A stretch of DNA of 64,000 bases, taken from positions 186,001 through 250,000 of the forward strand of contig QNQO01000457.1 of NCBI GenBank assembly GCA_003290165.1, in the 5' to 3' direction. Within the stretch, counting starts at the first letter, position 1. Every line of letters begins with the position of its first letter. This DNA is from Berberis thunbergii. Taxonomy: Eukaryota > Streptophyta > Magnoliopsida > Ranunculales > Berberidaceae. Shown in pieces: positions 30,613 through 43,766 of this stretch. The notes under the pieces are model-generated. The model made no database searches. It saw only the letters and a list, made by a program, of their open reading frames with translations, and had not been told where the DNA came from. The translations under genes were made by a program, and so were the position numbers.

Positions 30613-33477
30613 AAATCACTAGAACTTAAACATTTACCAAATGAATTGAGATATGCATTTCTCGGTCTTGGGGAGAGTTATCCAATGATTATTGCCTAAG
30701 ATCTCACTAAGAAACATAGTAACAAGTTGTTGGAAGTCCTTAAAGCTCACAAGTCAGCCATTGCTTGGAATATTCATGACATTAAGTGTGTTGACCCTAT
30801 TGTCTGTGAGCACCATATTTATTTGTAGGATGAAACCAAAATCCCCAGAGAGCCCCAGCGACGTCTAAAACCCATTTTGGAAGATGTAGTAAAAATAGAA
30901 GTGTTGAAAATCCTGGATGCAAACATCATCTATGCTATTTCTGATAGCAATTGGATTAGCTCAGTCCATGTGGTTCCTAAGAAGTCAGGAATTACAGTCG
31001 TCGAAATTAGAACAATGAACTTGTGCAAAAAAGGGATGGAGATTTTGCATTGATTATCGTAAGCTAAACTCTAATACTTGAAAGGATTACTTTCCCCTTC
31101 CCTTTATTGATCATATGCTTGTGAGGTTAGCAGGTCATCTTTACTATTGTTTCTTGGATGGATATTCTAGATAAAATCAAATCCCTATTGCATAGGAGGA
31201 ATAAGAGAAAACCACATTCACTTGTCTTTTTGATACCTACTCTTATCATTGCATGCCTTTTGGGCTATGCAACGCACCCGCGACATTTCAAAAACGCAGG
31301 TCTAGCATATTTAGTGATACGGTGGAAAACTTTCTTGAGATCTTTATGGATGATTTTTTAGTATTCGGCTCATCTTTTGACCAATTCTTATATCACCTCT
31401 TACTTGTCTTAGAGCATTGCAAAGAAAAATGTCTTGTTCTAAATTGGGAAAATGTCACTTCATGGTGAAACTGGGCATTGTTCTTGGGCACGTTGTCTCT
31501 CCAAAAGGCATTGAAGTGGACAAAGCTACGATTGATGTCATTTCATCTCTTATGATTCCAAAATCTGTTAATGATGTGCGATCTTTTTTAGGGCATGCTA
31601 GATTTTATCATTGTTTCATTAAAGATTTTTTGAAGATTGCACGCCATTTGAGCAATTTCTTAGCCAAGGATGTTCCCTTTATTTTTTATGAAAAGTGTAT
31701 ATCTGTGTTTCTGCATCTTCAATCTGAACTAGTCTCAGCTCCTATCATCCGAGCTCTTGATTGGGCGCTACCTTTTGAGATTATGTGTGATTCCTCTGAC
31801 TACGATGTAGATGCAATTTTGTGTCAGAAAGTTAACAAACTTCCTCATGTCATCTATTTTGCTAGCAAAACTCTGAATGAGGCTCAACTACTCAAACACG
31901 GAGAAAGAGATGTTAGCCATGGTTTATGCATTAGATAAATTTCGTTCCAATCTCATTGGAGCTAAAGTCATTGTATACACTGACCATGCAACCCTTAGAT
32001 ACCTCTCAATAAGAAGGACACAAAACCTCGTTCGATTCGATGGGTCCTTTGTCTTCAAGAATTTGATCTTGAAATACAAGATAAGTCAGGTACAGAAAAT
32101 GCGAGCGCCGACCACTTGTCTAGGCTAACATCACAGTCATCTACTATTATCTTGCCCATTCAAGAGGACTTCCCAGATGAACAACTTCTCTTGGTAGAGC
32201 AAAAGCTTCCTTGGTATGTCGACATTGTCAAATTTTTAGCAACTGAGGAACTCCCTTCACGCTGGTTTAAGCCAGATCGTGACAAGTTTTTGTCTAGGGT
32301 AAAGTATTATTCTTGGGATGAGCCATATTTGTAAAAATATTGCATTGACCAACTTATCAGAAGATGTATTCCAGAAGTTGAACAATTGAGCATTATCTCA
32401 TTTTGCCATCATAAAGCTTGTCGTGGTCATTTCAATTATAAGAAAACCGCGGTGAAGATTCTTCAATCAGATTTTTATTGACCTACCTTTTTTCGAGATG
32501 CCCATGAGTATTATAAAGCCTTTCACCGATGTCAACAAGTTGGGCAAAAAACTCGTCGACACATGATGCTTCTTAATCCTATTCTAGTGGTTGAAGTTTT
32601 TGATGTTTGGGGCATAGATTTTATGAGACTGTTTTCATCCTCCCATGAGTATCAATACATCCTTTTTGCAGTGGATTACGTTTCTAAATGGATAGAGGCC
32701 ATTGCCACTAAGACCAATGATCACAAATTGTTGTTTCATTCATAAGGGAGTTTATCTTTAGTAGATTCGGCACCCCCAAGAGTATCATTAGTGATGGGGG
32801 TAAGCATTTCTGTAACCACGTCTTCGAGCATCTTATTAAAAAGTAGGGGTTACTCACAAAGTTACCCTTTCCTACCATCCCCAAACAACCAGTCAAGTTG
32901 AAGTCTCAAATTGTCAAATCAAGAACATCCTCAAAAAGACTATCAATCCAAATCGATAAGATTGGTCTTTACGCTTTTTGGATGCCTTATGGGCATACCA
33001 AACAGCATTCAAAACCCCTTTAGGAATGTCTCCCTATAGATTGGTCTATGGTAAACCTTGGCACCTTTATGTCGAACTCTAACATAGTGCTTATTGGGCT
33101 ACAAAGAGTCTAAACTTTGACCTCGAAATGACTGGTCAACAACGGAAGCTTCAGCTTGATGATCTAGAAGAACTGAGGTATGATGTTTATGACTTTTCTA
33201 AGAACTACAAAGATAAAATGAAGTGGATGCATGACAAAAGCATCATGAGAAAGGAGTTCCACCTTGGTTAGAAAGTCATACTCTACAACTCTGGTCTTCA
33301 CTTTTTTCCAGGTAAGTTAAAAACTCGTTGGCCTAGTCCATTTATTGTTCGTGATATTAAAGACTATGGTGCCATCACCGTAGAAAACCCTACAAATGGT
33401 TGTCTTTTTCAAATAAATGGACAGCAACTGAAGCCATACCATGAACTTCCCACAAGGTCAGTGGAAACCATTTAGTT
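30613..33477 (+). pseudogene. Athila-like pol pseudogene (RT, RNase H, integrase)
   Basis: Pieces appear in several frames. LKHLPNELRYAFLG is the start of the polymerase region, followed by CIDYRKLN and, near 31253, MPFGLCNAPATFQ. The RT active site is FMDDF (~31342-31356), then FLGHARFYHCFIKDF. RNase H pieces are CDSSDYDVDAILCQK, FASKTLNEAQ and [13 protein letters not shown]. Integrase pieces are HHKACRGHFNYKKT, VWGIDFM and VDYVSKWIEAIAT, with the C-terminal LKTRWPSPFIVRD and INGQQLKPY at ~33300-33440. Many in-frame stops and frameshifts break it, for example after KLNSNT near 31079 and before NQIPIA near 31170. It would replicate and insert the element if intact, but here it is dead. Confidence 0.88.
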
Positions 33478-35310
33478 GATTGATCCTAATTATGAGGATT
33501 AGTCACGCCCACAAAATCCTAATCCACTAAGCCTGTTTGGGGGTGGATACCCCCCCCTCATTACATTCAGCCAATGACATTAAACTTAGCGCTACTGGGA
33601 GGCAACCCAGTCTGTTTATGCATTCATTCATTCATAAAAAAAAATTTACATCGCTAATGCCTGTTTGCCCCCACCAACTTACTCTTTTGCATTGCAGGGA
33701 TGGTACAGATGTTCAATAAATCACCTGAGGTAATAAGTTCTAATTTTTATTTCTCACTTTTCATTTCATTTGTTTAACACTGAGGACAATGTTCTATTTG
33801 TTTGAGGGTGAGAGATTTATCAATAGTCACACCTCTTTTGAAAATCTTTTTATAAAAAAATAAAAAAGGTGTTGGCATCCAAGCTATGATGAGATTGGAT
33901 TACTTGATTCATTACATTTAGGCAAATAGAAGTTGGAAGTTTATTACTAGAGTAAACATTGCATTTGAACATTCATTAACAACCAAATTTTTGCACAATG
34001 ACCACAAATGTAGTTTGGAATACAGAAGTAACTTCTTGAGAATCTAGAGGAACAATAGTGGAGACTTTAACCTTGTGAGCTATCACACCTTTCATTTTAT
34101 TCAGAGAGTTTTTACACAACTCGGAGTCATAGGATGACTTAAAATTTCATTGGACATTAACTTATTGTGAAGTCTCATTATTCTTCTTTTTGGTTGATCA
34201 CTGATGATGAAATCTTTTTTAAGTTAAGAGAAACATAGGTCTTGTAGTATATTTGAGACTTATAACATTACCAAACCTTAGAAGGTAAATTAGACATCTC
34301 TTGTCCATATGAAACTTTTCAAACTCATCTTGCTAAGCATACCATCTAATACCAATGCGACTCTTTGTCTTGGGTTATTAGATATATAAAATAAAAAAAA
34401 CCTACTTTCCCATTTATGTTTTTGAGAAATGTTAGGAAGTTTTATGAAGAAAAATGCGGTGCAAAGTGAAAATCCAAAGTCCAAGGTATTTCAAAGAAAA
34501 AAAAGTTGTGAAAAAAAAATTAAAAAAGGATCTAAAGAAGGAAACAAATAAAAAAAAAATGTTGTGAAGAAAGGAGAATTAAAAGAAGTGATTGGTTAAT
34601 TCCCTATTAAACTATTTGAAGACCCTACCTTTTTTGAAATATCTCTTTACTTACCATCAACCCCATTCTTCCTCATAAAAACAAATCAAGCCAGATTCAT
34701 TTTTATTTTAGAGAAGTCCTAATTAACCCTACGGTAAGGTATGGTAAGATGTGGAGAGTAGATGAGAAGGCGTTATGGTAGGTAACTCGACATTGTTTCA
34801 AGTGATCAACATTTCTTCCATGAGATTATTATTCTCTTTCATGTCGGTTTATTCTTATGAAGTCAAAACGACTATTCCAAAGGTGGATTAGGATGTACGT
34901 TACTTTGACACGAAAAGTTGCATTTGTTGGTTATTTACACACACACACCTTGTTCCAAAGTTGCTTACTTGTAATGTGCATTTTAGTAACTAGTTACATA
35001 TGTATCTTGTCTTCTGTGGGGTTGAATAACAAGGATATTCTCTGAGAAAAATAGGGCACACATCAATTTTGTTTCAAATAAAAAAAAAGTCTGTGGGTGT
35101 CATCCTGGATCACCCGCAAGAGGCTAAAACTCTTCCTTTAGTGTCATGCTAGCGGTTCAAAGCGTTGTTGCATATCGAAAATGCAATCAAGTCATACCAA
35201 CAAAAGTGGCATTGATTTCTTTGAGAAGTTTAGGGTAAATAAAAATATTTTGTTTTGTGTTTTTATCTTTCTTTTCGTTGTTTTTTGCTAGAGGACTAAC
35301 AAAAGGTTGT
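33478..35310 (+). other. Athila-like 3' spacer, mostly non-coding
   Basis: AT-rich region between pol and the LTR with poly-A tracts near 34490-34560 and no recognisable reading frame. An envelope-like ORF, sometimes found here in Athila elements, is not detectable. It contains the purine motif at 33779-33812. Confidence 0.5.
33779..33812 (+). other. Athila-type internal purine-rich motif
   Basis: TGAGGACAATGTTCTATTTG followed by TTTGAGGGTGAGAG. The same arrangement (GAGGACAATGTTTGG with GGTTTGGGGGTGACG) occurs on the minus strand at 45352-45389 in the other Athila-like element, at the same relative place 3' of pol. Confidence 0.55.
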
Positions 35311-35322
35311 TTGGGGGTGGTG

Positions 35323-36283
35323 TGATAAACACCCAAAACATCGATTTTTACACCCATAAATATACAATTGTTAAGTCTAATTATCCAATACATATATCTC
35401 ATTACGTGTATTTTGTGCATTTTGTAGGAATTCAAGCACAAATCTCAAATCATGCATAAAGTGGCACAGTAAGACTAAATTCAACAATTAAAAGGCCCAA
35501 TGGGAGTTCAAATGCATTCATAAGGACTAAAGAATTTTAATCCCAAGACCCATGAAGTCAAACCCACAAAGCATCAATAATTACATATCTCGAGGAAAAC
35601 AAGAGGAAAATTTGGACGTTCACATGGCCAACTTTATTATAAAAACAAAATATTTACAAGACATGTTTCCTGATTCAACTCCATCATATTTCCTTGTCTC
35701 ACTCAACCATGTTTCCTTATTTCACTCAAACCCTTTTTACCTATAAAAACTCCACATATGGAGTTCATAAAGATATAGTTTGTTTTAGAGATTTTTGTTT
35801 GTTGTAGTTCTTGGCTTTAGTTTTTTGCTTGGTAGAGAAGTGCATGTTCTACTTTCCAACATTTTAATTTTAAGTAAGTTTTATTTTTGTTTCTCCTTAT
35901 CTTTAACTTTTGGTTTATTCTCATTATTCATGGAGAGCTAATCTCCCCTCTCAAGGGGAGGAGATTGAGCCCCATGAAGATATAATGATAGTTAGATTGT
36001 GTTTTCTTTAAGAAGTAAAGTAGAACAATGAATTGTAAAATGTACTTCGAAAGAAGGCTTCCTTTGTTAAATGGATAATGATTTTGATTCAAAAGAATAA
36101 ATTATTTCCATGTCTTTTAGGATTTTTTAGATGAAAAACATTATCCAATGATGTTTTAGAAATAAAACAATGGATTTGGTTAAATTTTGAGAAAAATGAA
36201 AGACTTTTATTTCTTTAATCATACAATTCAAGTCACGTAGGTTGAAAAACCATGTGATTTGAGTATTTGGGAGAAATTGAAAT
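35323..36283 (+). mobile_element. Probable 3' LTR of the Athila-like element
   Basis: The sequence AGAGGACTAACAAAAGG-TTGTTTGGGGGTGG, a polypurine tract, directly precedes TGATAAACACCCAAAAC, a typical LTR start. The parallel junction in the other Athila-like element (GAGGACTAGCAAAATATAGG, GTTTGGGGG, then TGATATTC) supports this. The 3' end is not resolved because no second copy is present for comparison. Confidence 0.5.
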
Positions 36284-36969
36284 TGATGATACATAAAAAT
36301 GGTCACATCTCTAAGCCATACACGTGTCATGATAATCTCGAGGAATTATGGCCTCCAGCGTCAACCTAACACTGATCCGGCCCAAGAGGTTCTAAGCTCG
36401 CCTGATCCAGTCTGTGAGACGGACCTGAACTCTTACAGCGTGCTAGGCCCACACTTTTCACAACTATCCTCAATACCCATAAGTTCTACTAAGGCAAGAT
36501 CTTGAGGATCAGCTTCGGACGAGCAACTACAACAGCTCTCTGCTTCCAACTAGGAATCAAATATCAGCGTACATTCCACGCAGGGAAACTTCCTCTTACG
36601 GATTGCTTTTGGATTGTGAACTATCTCCCACGTATCTAGGAGCATAGGGTTAACAGGAAACTTCCCTCATACAGCACAACTCCTAATTAGAAAAGAATCT
36701 CCACGAAAATCTCCTTCCTAAACTACACTTTCGATGGCCCGGTAGAACCACGACTCCTACACTATAAATAAGACATGAGGTTGGTAAGCTAAGGTATGCT
36801 ACAAATTCCCTGTTTACAACATTACGCCTTCCTCAGATCCCAGTCTGACTTTAGCATCGGAGTGTCATCAGCCACCTCAACGGTGGTCTGTGGCTTACTT
36901 GCGTTACTTGTGCAGGTTAGCAGGTCAGCGGAATTAAGTCAAAGCAGGGAGCGAAAAATGAATGCATCA
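36284..36969 (+). mobile_element. 5' LTR of Tat-like element (686 bp)
   Basis: TG...CA ends. A probable promoter CTATAAATAAGAC lies near 36762-36774, about 200 bp before the LTR end. It matches the 3' LTR over most of its length; the 3' copy lacks ~70 bp near 36350-36420. Confidence 0.9.
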
Positions 36970-36970
36970 A

Positions 36971-36990
36971 TTTGGCGCCGTCCATGGGGA
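36971..36990 (+). other. Primer-binding site
   Basis: TTTGGCGCCGTCCATGGGGA directly follows the LTR. TGGCGCC-type sites are usual for Tat and Athila lineages. The priming tRNA is not assigned here. Confidence 0.75.
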
Positions 36991-37043
36991 CGACAAAATT
37001 ATTAACTTTTCACTAGCGTCGTTTCTTTTCAAAACCCAGAGAG

Positions 37044-38348
37044 ATGGTGACCACTAAGTCACGCAACAACGAGGGGATACATCAAATGCTCAGGCCGGCG
37101 CAGTACCGCTGCTTTTAGCAGCTCTGATCATACACGAGCTGCAGACTCACGCCCCTGCACCAACAACAACAACGACGAACCCCCGAATTGATAGGCTGTC
37201 ATCATAAATACAGCAGATAGCCAATGCGGTAGAGGCTCTCACATGACAAAATCCACCACCTGCTAATGGAGACCAGGAACAGTATGGGCCTTCGTCTCCG
37301 GAGGATGGCATGGAGCAAGCACAGGAAAGCCAAACCCTCGCTAGTTTTCGTTGGACTAGGGGAAGCTACGCAGCTAATGCTAAGTCCACCATTAGGGCAG
37401 AAATACTTGGCCATGAGAACCCCTCCATAGAAAGGCGCACGACCCAAACGTACTGTACCACCTCTCCGTCCCACCATTTGTGGATTGGATCATGAATGAG
37501 GCCCTTACGAAGAAGTTCACTCCTCCGAAGCTCGACTTCTACGATGGAACCACTGATCCATTTTATTACTTGCGCCATTACCAGAACAAAATAGCCCTCA
37601 AAGAAGGATCAAAGTTGATGATGTGCAAAACTTTTCCCACTAGCCTAAAGAGGTCAACACTGACGTGGTTCCACAACCTTATGCCGAGGTCGATTGACTC
37701 ATTCAAGACACTGGCAAAGGAGTTCCTGACACGTTTTGTAGGGAGCTAGCATTTTTTAAAAAGCCCACACTGCATACTCTCTTTAAAGAATGGGACCCAC
37801 GAGACTCTGACAAAGTATGTCATGCGCTTTAACAACGAGTTGACTGTCATCAACGAATGCAACGACGACACGACCATGACAACCTTTACTGCGGGTTTCA
37901 AGGAAGGAAAGCTCTACGAAGACCTCACCTTAGAGCCCCCTCTGGACATGACAGAGCTCTTCAAGAGCGCTTAGAAGCACATTACTTTGGAGGAGCTGAG
38001 AACCATGAAGAGGAAAACTGAATGCGAAAACGAAGAGTGGAGCAAGAGAAAGCGCAATGACAATAGGTCAGACCCTAGTCGGTCAAGGCCGGAGAAAACA
38101 TCCAACTATGTTGGATCTAGGACTGTGACACCCCTCAATTCCAGCTTGTAAGACGTACTAAAATCCATGAAGAACTGGGAGGATCTGAAATGGCCCCCGC
38201 CAAGGATGACAATGACAACAGCTGTGCGTACCAAAAGGAAGGTGGCCACGATACCAACGATTGCAAGAGCCTTAGGTATGAAGTTGAGTACTGGATCAAT
38301 AGAGGCAAACTGAAGGAATTTCTGAACTCTGAAAAGCAGCAAGAATGA
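37044..38348 (+). pseudogene. Tat-like gag pseudogene
   Basis: The capsid (Retrotrans_gag) region from ~37480 reads FTPPKLDFYDGTTDPFYYLR, then CKTFPTSLKRSTLTWFHNL and IDSFKTLAKEFLTRF. It continues in the same frame past a TAG at 37747-37749 through YVMRFNNELTVINE and FTAGFKEGKLYEDL, with further TAG and TAA stops near 37971 and 38148. In a shifted frame CAYQKEGGHDTNDCKSL is the zinc-knuckle-like C-terminus. The first ATG (37044) meets a stop after 24 codons. The protein would form the particle shell, but this copy is non-functional. Confidence 0.82.
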
Positions 38349-38473
38349 ACCGGGGATAGGGGAAGCCAATTAAATAAATAAAGAAAGAGACCTCAAGGAT
38401 AATCTATATCCTTTATGGAGTCAGACCAAATGAAGACAAGTCGTACAAGTTTCACAAGCGGACCTTACTGGAG

Positions 38474-39136
38474 ATGCGGACACAACTCGCAAATGTGGAT
38501 AGACGCATCTTCCACTCTAGGATTCAAAGCCCTATTCCCACCTTGACCTTTACAGACAAGGACTTCGAACGAGTCCAAGCGCCACACGACGATGCCCTAG
38601 TCATCTCGGTCTCCATAGCAAGGTGGGAGGTAAAGAGAGCTCTGGTGGATATAGAAAGCTCACACAACGTCCTGTTCTATAACGCGTACCATAGCATGGA
38701 CTTCAAGAAGGAAAACCTGACACCCTTAGACCACCCACTGATTAGATTCAGCAGGGAGAAATGTTTTCCCCTCGAAAAGATAAGGTTAGCAATAGTGGCA
38801 GGGAAGCTAAAGTTAAGAAAGGTCATGTTTCTGGACTTCATGGTAGTAGATGCACCATCAACTTACAACCTTATCATAGGAAGACAATGGCTCCACCAAA
38901 TGGAAGTAGTAGTCTCCACTCTTCACCAGTGCGTTAAGTATACCGCTAACCACTCCGAAGGGACAATACGTGGAGACCAACCTATGGCATGGGGCTGCCA
39001 TTACGCTACACTGAAACAGATAGAATGCTCCCAGATCCGACTACATCCTACGGAGCAGCCTGAACCAGTGTCAGGCCAAACGACAACAGAGACTTCACAT
39101 TTAAGCGGTACAAGAGCAATAAGCTCTTCTGCCTAG
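38474..39136 (+). pseudogene. Tat-like retroviral-type aspartic protease remnant
   Basis: An open 220-codon stretch. APHDDALVISVSIA and RALVDIESSHNVLFYNAY align with the protease of plant Ty3/gypsy Tat elements, and FMVVDAPSTYNLIIGRQWL with its C-terminal half. The catalytic D-[ST]-G triad reads D-I-E, so activity is lost. No reverse transcriptase follows. Confidence 0.8.
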
Positions 39137-40965
39137 CGAAACGGAGAGGCCATGGTAAGCGGGAACACATCCTCCGAAATTCCGTCGGAACGGAGACTCG
39201 CCCCTCTACAAGGTTTACTCTTCAGTAACCTCTGAAGTGCCTTGATAATCCGTTGAATGATCCACAAGAACTACTCAAATTCACTTCAAGGCCAAGATCA
39301 ACTTCTCCCCATCAACAGTTAGTCTACTTTCAGTCATTTGTTTCCCTTTCCATAGTTAATGTAGAATTTTAGTTCTTAAAGACTTATGTGATTTGCAATC
39401 ATTTAAAAAATAAAAGAAGAATTACTAAAACAAACTCTATTGATTATTGGAAAGATGTAACAACAAACGCCTTGAGGCAGATACAAAAGACTACATACTA
39501 CAAGCATTTGAATAAAATGTGACATGAAGTAAAAAACTCGTTTGCTTCGACAAGCCTCCGAAGAAGACTCCACTCCTCAACTACTCCGCGAAAACTGGAA
39601 TGAGCAAGAGAATGATGAAAGCATTGTGTTCAAACTACTCCACAAACATACCCTTCAAATATGGTCTGAGGTGGTACAAAATCGGCAACCGGTAGCACCG
39701 ACAAAAATTCAAGTCTAACTCGCACACTCTATGAATTTGGGACAAGTATCAGGTGAATTCGAAACTAATACAGCTTCCCGTGCAAGGAAGGCAGGAATAT
39801 TTGGGAATCAACTGCCCAATCTGACATGCCATGTCCAAATCCACCTCAACCCAGATGCCAACTTTTAGTGCAAGGCAAGGCGACAGAACTAATCTAGAAG
39901 TGGTGGGGGCAGGCGCCCGGATGATGGCTACTGGTGTTATCTCTAAAATTAAACATTCAAGAGCAACGACAGACTCCTCCCTTGGAGAATCCGTACTACT
40001 TCTCCGCTATATGAGAAGAAATTATGAGATTTCAGCAGATCAACTACGTGTCCACCCTGAGCAAGTGACCACGCATAACAACAACTATCGTCATGCCTGA
40101 TCAGTGCAAATGTAAGAAATTTTGAGAACTCCATTGCTAGAGGTCTCCCTTCAGCCTTTGGAAAATAAAAAACATTCTCTTCAAACAAGAATATCTCAAA
40201 ATATGAGCTCTGTGAGAGATAGTGCTTACAACGATTGGAAAACACCATTATATAGGCGTAATTTTTCACCAAACAGGCCTCTTGCATTAACTGCCAAACA
40301 CTGAACACTGTGTGGGAAATGAAGAGATGACGGTTGCCAAGGAGAGTACGCAGACCACGCTCGTTCAATTAATGGCGTTGCATGCAACCCCATCAATTGA
40401 GGGGGAGTAACCGGTACTCAACTGTCCCGCAGCTTACGTCGTACACGTGTCACCATGTGATTTATGCCATATACATAGTGCAACCGTACAGGAAACCATA
40501 ACTCTTCATTTGTGGGCCCAAAGGCTCGATCCACTAGGCCCACCATTCAAACAACATTCCACTACATGCTTGGTGTGAGCGTAAATCCAAATCAACCTTC
40601 ATGCACGGACCGTACCTACGAACTATTGTTTGTTTTAAGGTAATGTTGTCCACACAGTGCGCGACACTAGCGACATGGGTTACCCTCAAACGAGTAGACC
40701 CCCTCCCTAATTGGGCAAGCTTAGTCAACCAAAGCTAATGATGACAACTTCTGGTACTCCTCGACACCTAGTCAGCCCAGTGCGGATCCCAATGGTCTAG
40801 GAAGTAGGAGTTTAATCAGCACTATCACGCCTAGTGACGACGACTCGCTAAGGATCATTACCCCCTTTACAATAAATGATTACTAAACCCAATCAGAAAA
40901 GCCTAGCTGGTGGCGACTGGCAACGAAAGCTTCTGATCAAAGTCCATGCTTGTAGTTCCCACAAC
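39137..40965 (+). other. Tat-like element interior, no coding domain recognised
   Basis: This is where pol would be expected, yet no RT, RNase H or integrase motif was found in any frame. The minus-strand frame 39949-40368 (139 codons) has no recognisable domain. Confidence 0.45.
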
Positions 40966-41747
40966 GTGGGTGTAGATGGTTTGGAAGGTGGAAACCTAGT
41001 CTGTCTCAAATTGATTCCGACGGCTCGACACGGGACTACTGCTTTTCAGCGTGGTTGCCAAATAACCACCCTGAACTTGTAGCCCCCACTGCGTGAGTGT
41101 AGATGGTTTGAAAGGTGAGAGCCTAGTCAGTCCTGAACTGATTTCGACGAATCGCCATGGGACCACTACTTTTTAGCGTGGCCGCAGAATAACCAACCTT
41201 GAACTTGTAGCCCCCACTATGCGGGTGTAGATGGTTTGGAAGATGGGAGCCTAGTAAGTCCCGAACTGATTTTGATGGCTCGGCATGGGACCACTACTTT
41301 TCTGCGTGGCCACCAAATCACCAACCCTGGACTTGTATCCCCCACTGCGCGGGTGTAGATAGTCTAGAAGGTGGAAGCCTAGTCAGCTGCAAACTAATTT
41401 CGATGGCTTGCAACGGGACCACTACTTTTCAGCGTGGTTGCCGAATCACCAACCCTAGACTTGTAGCCCCCACTGCGTGGGTGTAGATAGTCTAGAAGGT
41501 GGGAGCCTAATCAGTCGCGAACTAATTTCGACGGTTTGCTACGAGACCACTACTTTTTAGTGTTGCCGCCGAAAACTCCCAAATTTTTAGCTTGATGCGT
41601 ACATGTGTAGATGATTTGGAATGTGGGAGCCTAGTCAGTCCAGAACTGATCTCGATGGCTTGCCGCATGACCACTTGTTTTCAGCTTGGTCGCCGAACCC
41701 ATTTTACTAGAACTTGTAGCACCCATCACGCAAGTATAGATGGTTCG
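40966..41747 (+). repeat. 128-bp tandem repeat, about six copies (left part)
   Basis: Units start at about 40970, 41097, 41225, 41353, 41481, 41605 and 41734, each with GTGTAGATGGTTTGGAAGG, GAGCCTAGTCAGTC and GGGACCACTACTTTTCAGCG. Spacing is 124-129 bp. The last unit is cut by the Athila-like LTR at 41748 and continues at 56405 with TTCGAAAGGTGGGAG. Tandem repeats in the 3' region are known from Tat/Ogre elements and can seed satellite DNA. Confidence 0.92.
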
Positions 41748-43747
41748 TGATGCAGATTTAACTAACCGAAATAAATAGGTTAATTTAACCTAGTCTTAAT
41801 AACTGCAAGTGCACAGTGTCTAACTCGTAGACAAGGGCAAGTACAGGTCGATCCCACAAGGACTGTGGTTGCAATTAAATTTCAGAGTTGACTTAAACTA
41901 ATTTATATGGGGATTACAACAATCAAAATATCTAAACTAAAAATCAAATTAAAAAGCATAATAATTTTTTTTTAAGAATATGAGAATGAAAACCAAGGCA
42001 TTAAATCCATCAATTCAGCTTTTCAGGTTGTTTTAATCTAACTTATTATTTTCTAAAGCGAGAAGCTTTAGGGATGAAAATCCCTTGCTTGCATCAATGA
42101 TGTGATCGTTAAGAACAATTCAGTTTTAAAATCCAATGTTACAATTAACTTCAGCATAAATTATAGACTCCTAGCATAGAGTGTCTTATTACAGCACACT
42201 CAATCACAAGTCTAATTTATTAAGTTTCAACTCCTAGCATTGAGTGTCTTATTACGACACACTCAATCACAAATCTAGCTTAACCAATTAAAACTAATTC
42301 TTTAAATATTAGTAAAGAAATCTCTAACTACCGACTAGTCTAGATAAAATCCGATACAATCGGTGAAAGTAATTTACTAATACTAAAAAATTAAATGTAT
42401 TTTGTAGTTAAGCACATAATAAAATAAAAAGTCAAACTAGAACAAACTCTTGAAACCCAATTGGTTTCATTTTAGCCTTGGCGAAGGGTTTAGCTCTCCA
42501 TGGTAGCAGTGGTCATAACATCAGTGAAATCCATCTAATCACGAATGTGAATCCTGAGAAAATCCTGCAAATGCAATGTGGCTGCTCAAAGAGAAATTGG
42601 GGGCGCCAATAGCAACTGATTCGAAAATCAGTTGATTCCCGTCAAAATTGTGCGATTGTCTTCTCCAAGGCGACGCATCCTGTACTCCACCGTTGCTACT
42701 TCGTTCCGGTTCTTCTTCTCCAGTGAAACTCCCCTGCAAGAGAGAAAGATGGTGAGAGAGACACACGAGAAAGAAAAGACGATAAGGAGAGAAGCGGTGG
42801 TTGTGAAACAGGGAGGCGCTCCTTTTTTCTATTGTTGCTTGTGAACTATGCTCATCCGGCGAGCTCAAGTCCTTGCAAGAGAGAGAGAGGGACGGGAGAT
42901 TGATGAACAGAGAGAGATCGAAGAAGAATAGGGAGAGAATGGAGAAGGGAGACAGGGCGGCTGCGAGGGAGGAAAACATGGACTTGCTCCTTGTTTCTCC
43001 TCTGTTTTGCTTGTGAGGTGATGGTGGTGGTTGTGAGAGAGAGAGAGAGAGACGATGACGACGAGATGAAAATTGATGGTGATGATGGCGAAGCTCGGTG
43101 GCGAGGTGAAGATTTGATGTGAAACAGGGTTGTCACACCCCTGTTTCATGGTGGTGGTGGTTCTCTGGTAGTGGGGCTCGGTGCTTGGTTGCTAGACAGG
43201 GAAGGTGGCTATGTGGCGTGATGGAACAGGGAGAGGAGGTGGTGTCTGATGGTGGTGGCGGTTGTGGTTGTTGGACAGTGGCGAGGTGAGGTGGTGATGA
43301 CAGGATTATTGCACTGTCGGCTCTCCTATCTAGCGAGGATTGCCGACAGGGTGGATTGGTGTGGTGGCTGGAAAAGAGAGGAGAAAAACACAAGTAGGAA
43401 AAGAGAGAAGAAGCCAACCCTTTCTCCAAAATGGGGAGAGCTAAATATAGTTCTCCTATTTTCTTGAGCTTGGGTTTTTAGGTTCGCATTTTGGGTTTAG
43501 GCTTAGGTTAAATTAGGTGGACCTAGGCTTATTTGGGTTAGGTTTAGATATGTGACCCTCTACTTTGTACCACATCTAGAATCGACCAATTGTCATTCCT
43601 TAAATTGTCGCCTTAATACCATTTCATTGTTCATGCTCAAAGTCCTGCAAAGACATGAAAACAAAATAATTATTATAAAATATAATAATCGAAACACTAA
43701 CATATATAAATTAAGGGATATATTATGTAATAATTACGTGAATATCA
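41748..43747 (-). mobile_element. 3' LTR of nested Athila-like element (2.0 kb)
   Basis: On the minus strand it begins TGATATTCACGTAATTATTAC and ends AAATCTGCATCA. GA-rich tracts at 42720-43050 give long but meaningless open frames. A (GA)n run near 43032-43051 is absent from the 5' LTR. Confidence 0.92.
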
Positions 43748-43766
43748 AATACCCCCAAACCTATAT
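43748..43766 (-). other. Polypurine tract
   Basis: Minus strand TATAGGTTTGGGGGTATT immediately before the LTR start, the priming site for plus-strand DNA synthesis. Confidence 0.75.

Larger units (their letters stand above)
30400..36283 (+). mobile_element. Decayed Athila-like Ty3/gypsy element, 3' part
   Basis: Reverse transcriptase, RNase H and integrase remnants in that order, then a long non-coding spacer, a purine motif and a probable 3' LTR. The wording of the RT region (see the pol entry) is that of the Athila lineage. No 5' LTR, primer site or gag was found to the left, so the element is 5'-truncated or interrupted. Its right limit is set by the start of the Tat-like LTR at 36284. 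Confidence 0.75.

Noticed and set aside
36283..36284. Tat-like insertion inside the Athila-like LTR with a clean target site
   Set aside because: I tested whether sequence after 59322 continues the Athila LTR left of 36284; no duplication or clear continuation could be shown, so the relationship is left open.
42539..43467. Overlapping open frames of 70-98 codons, repeated at 55180-56086
   Set aside because: They lie in the GA-rich part of the Athila-like LTR and are present in both LTR copies with frame differences. They are low-complexity shadows.
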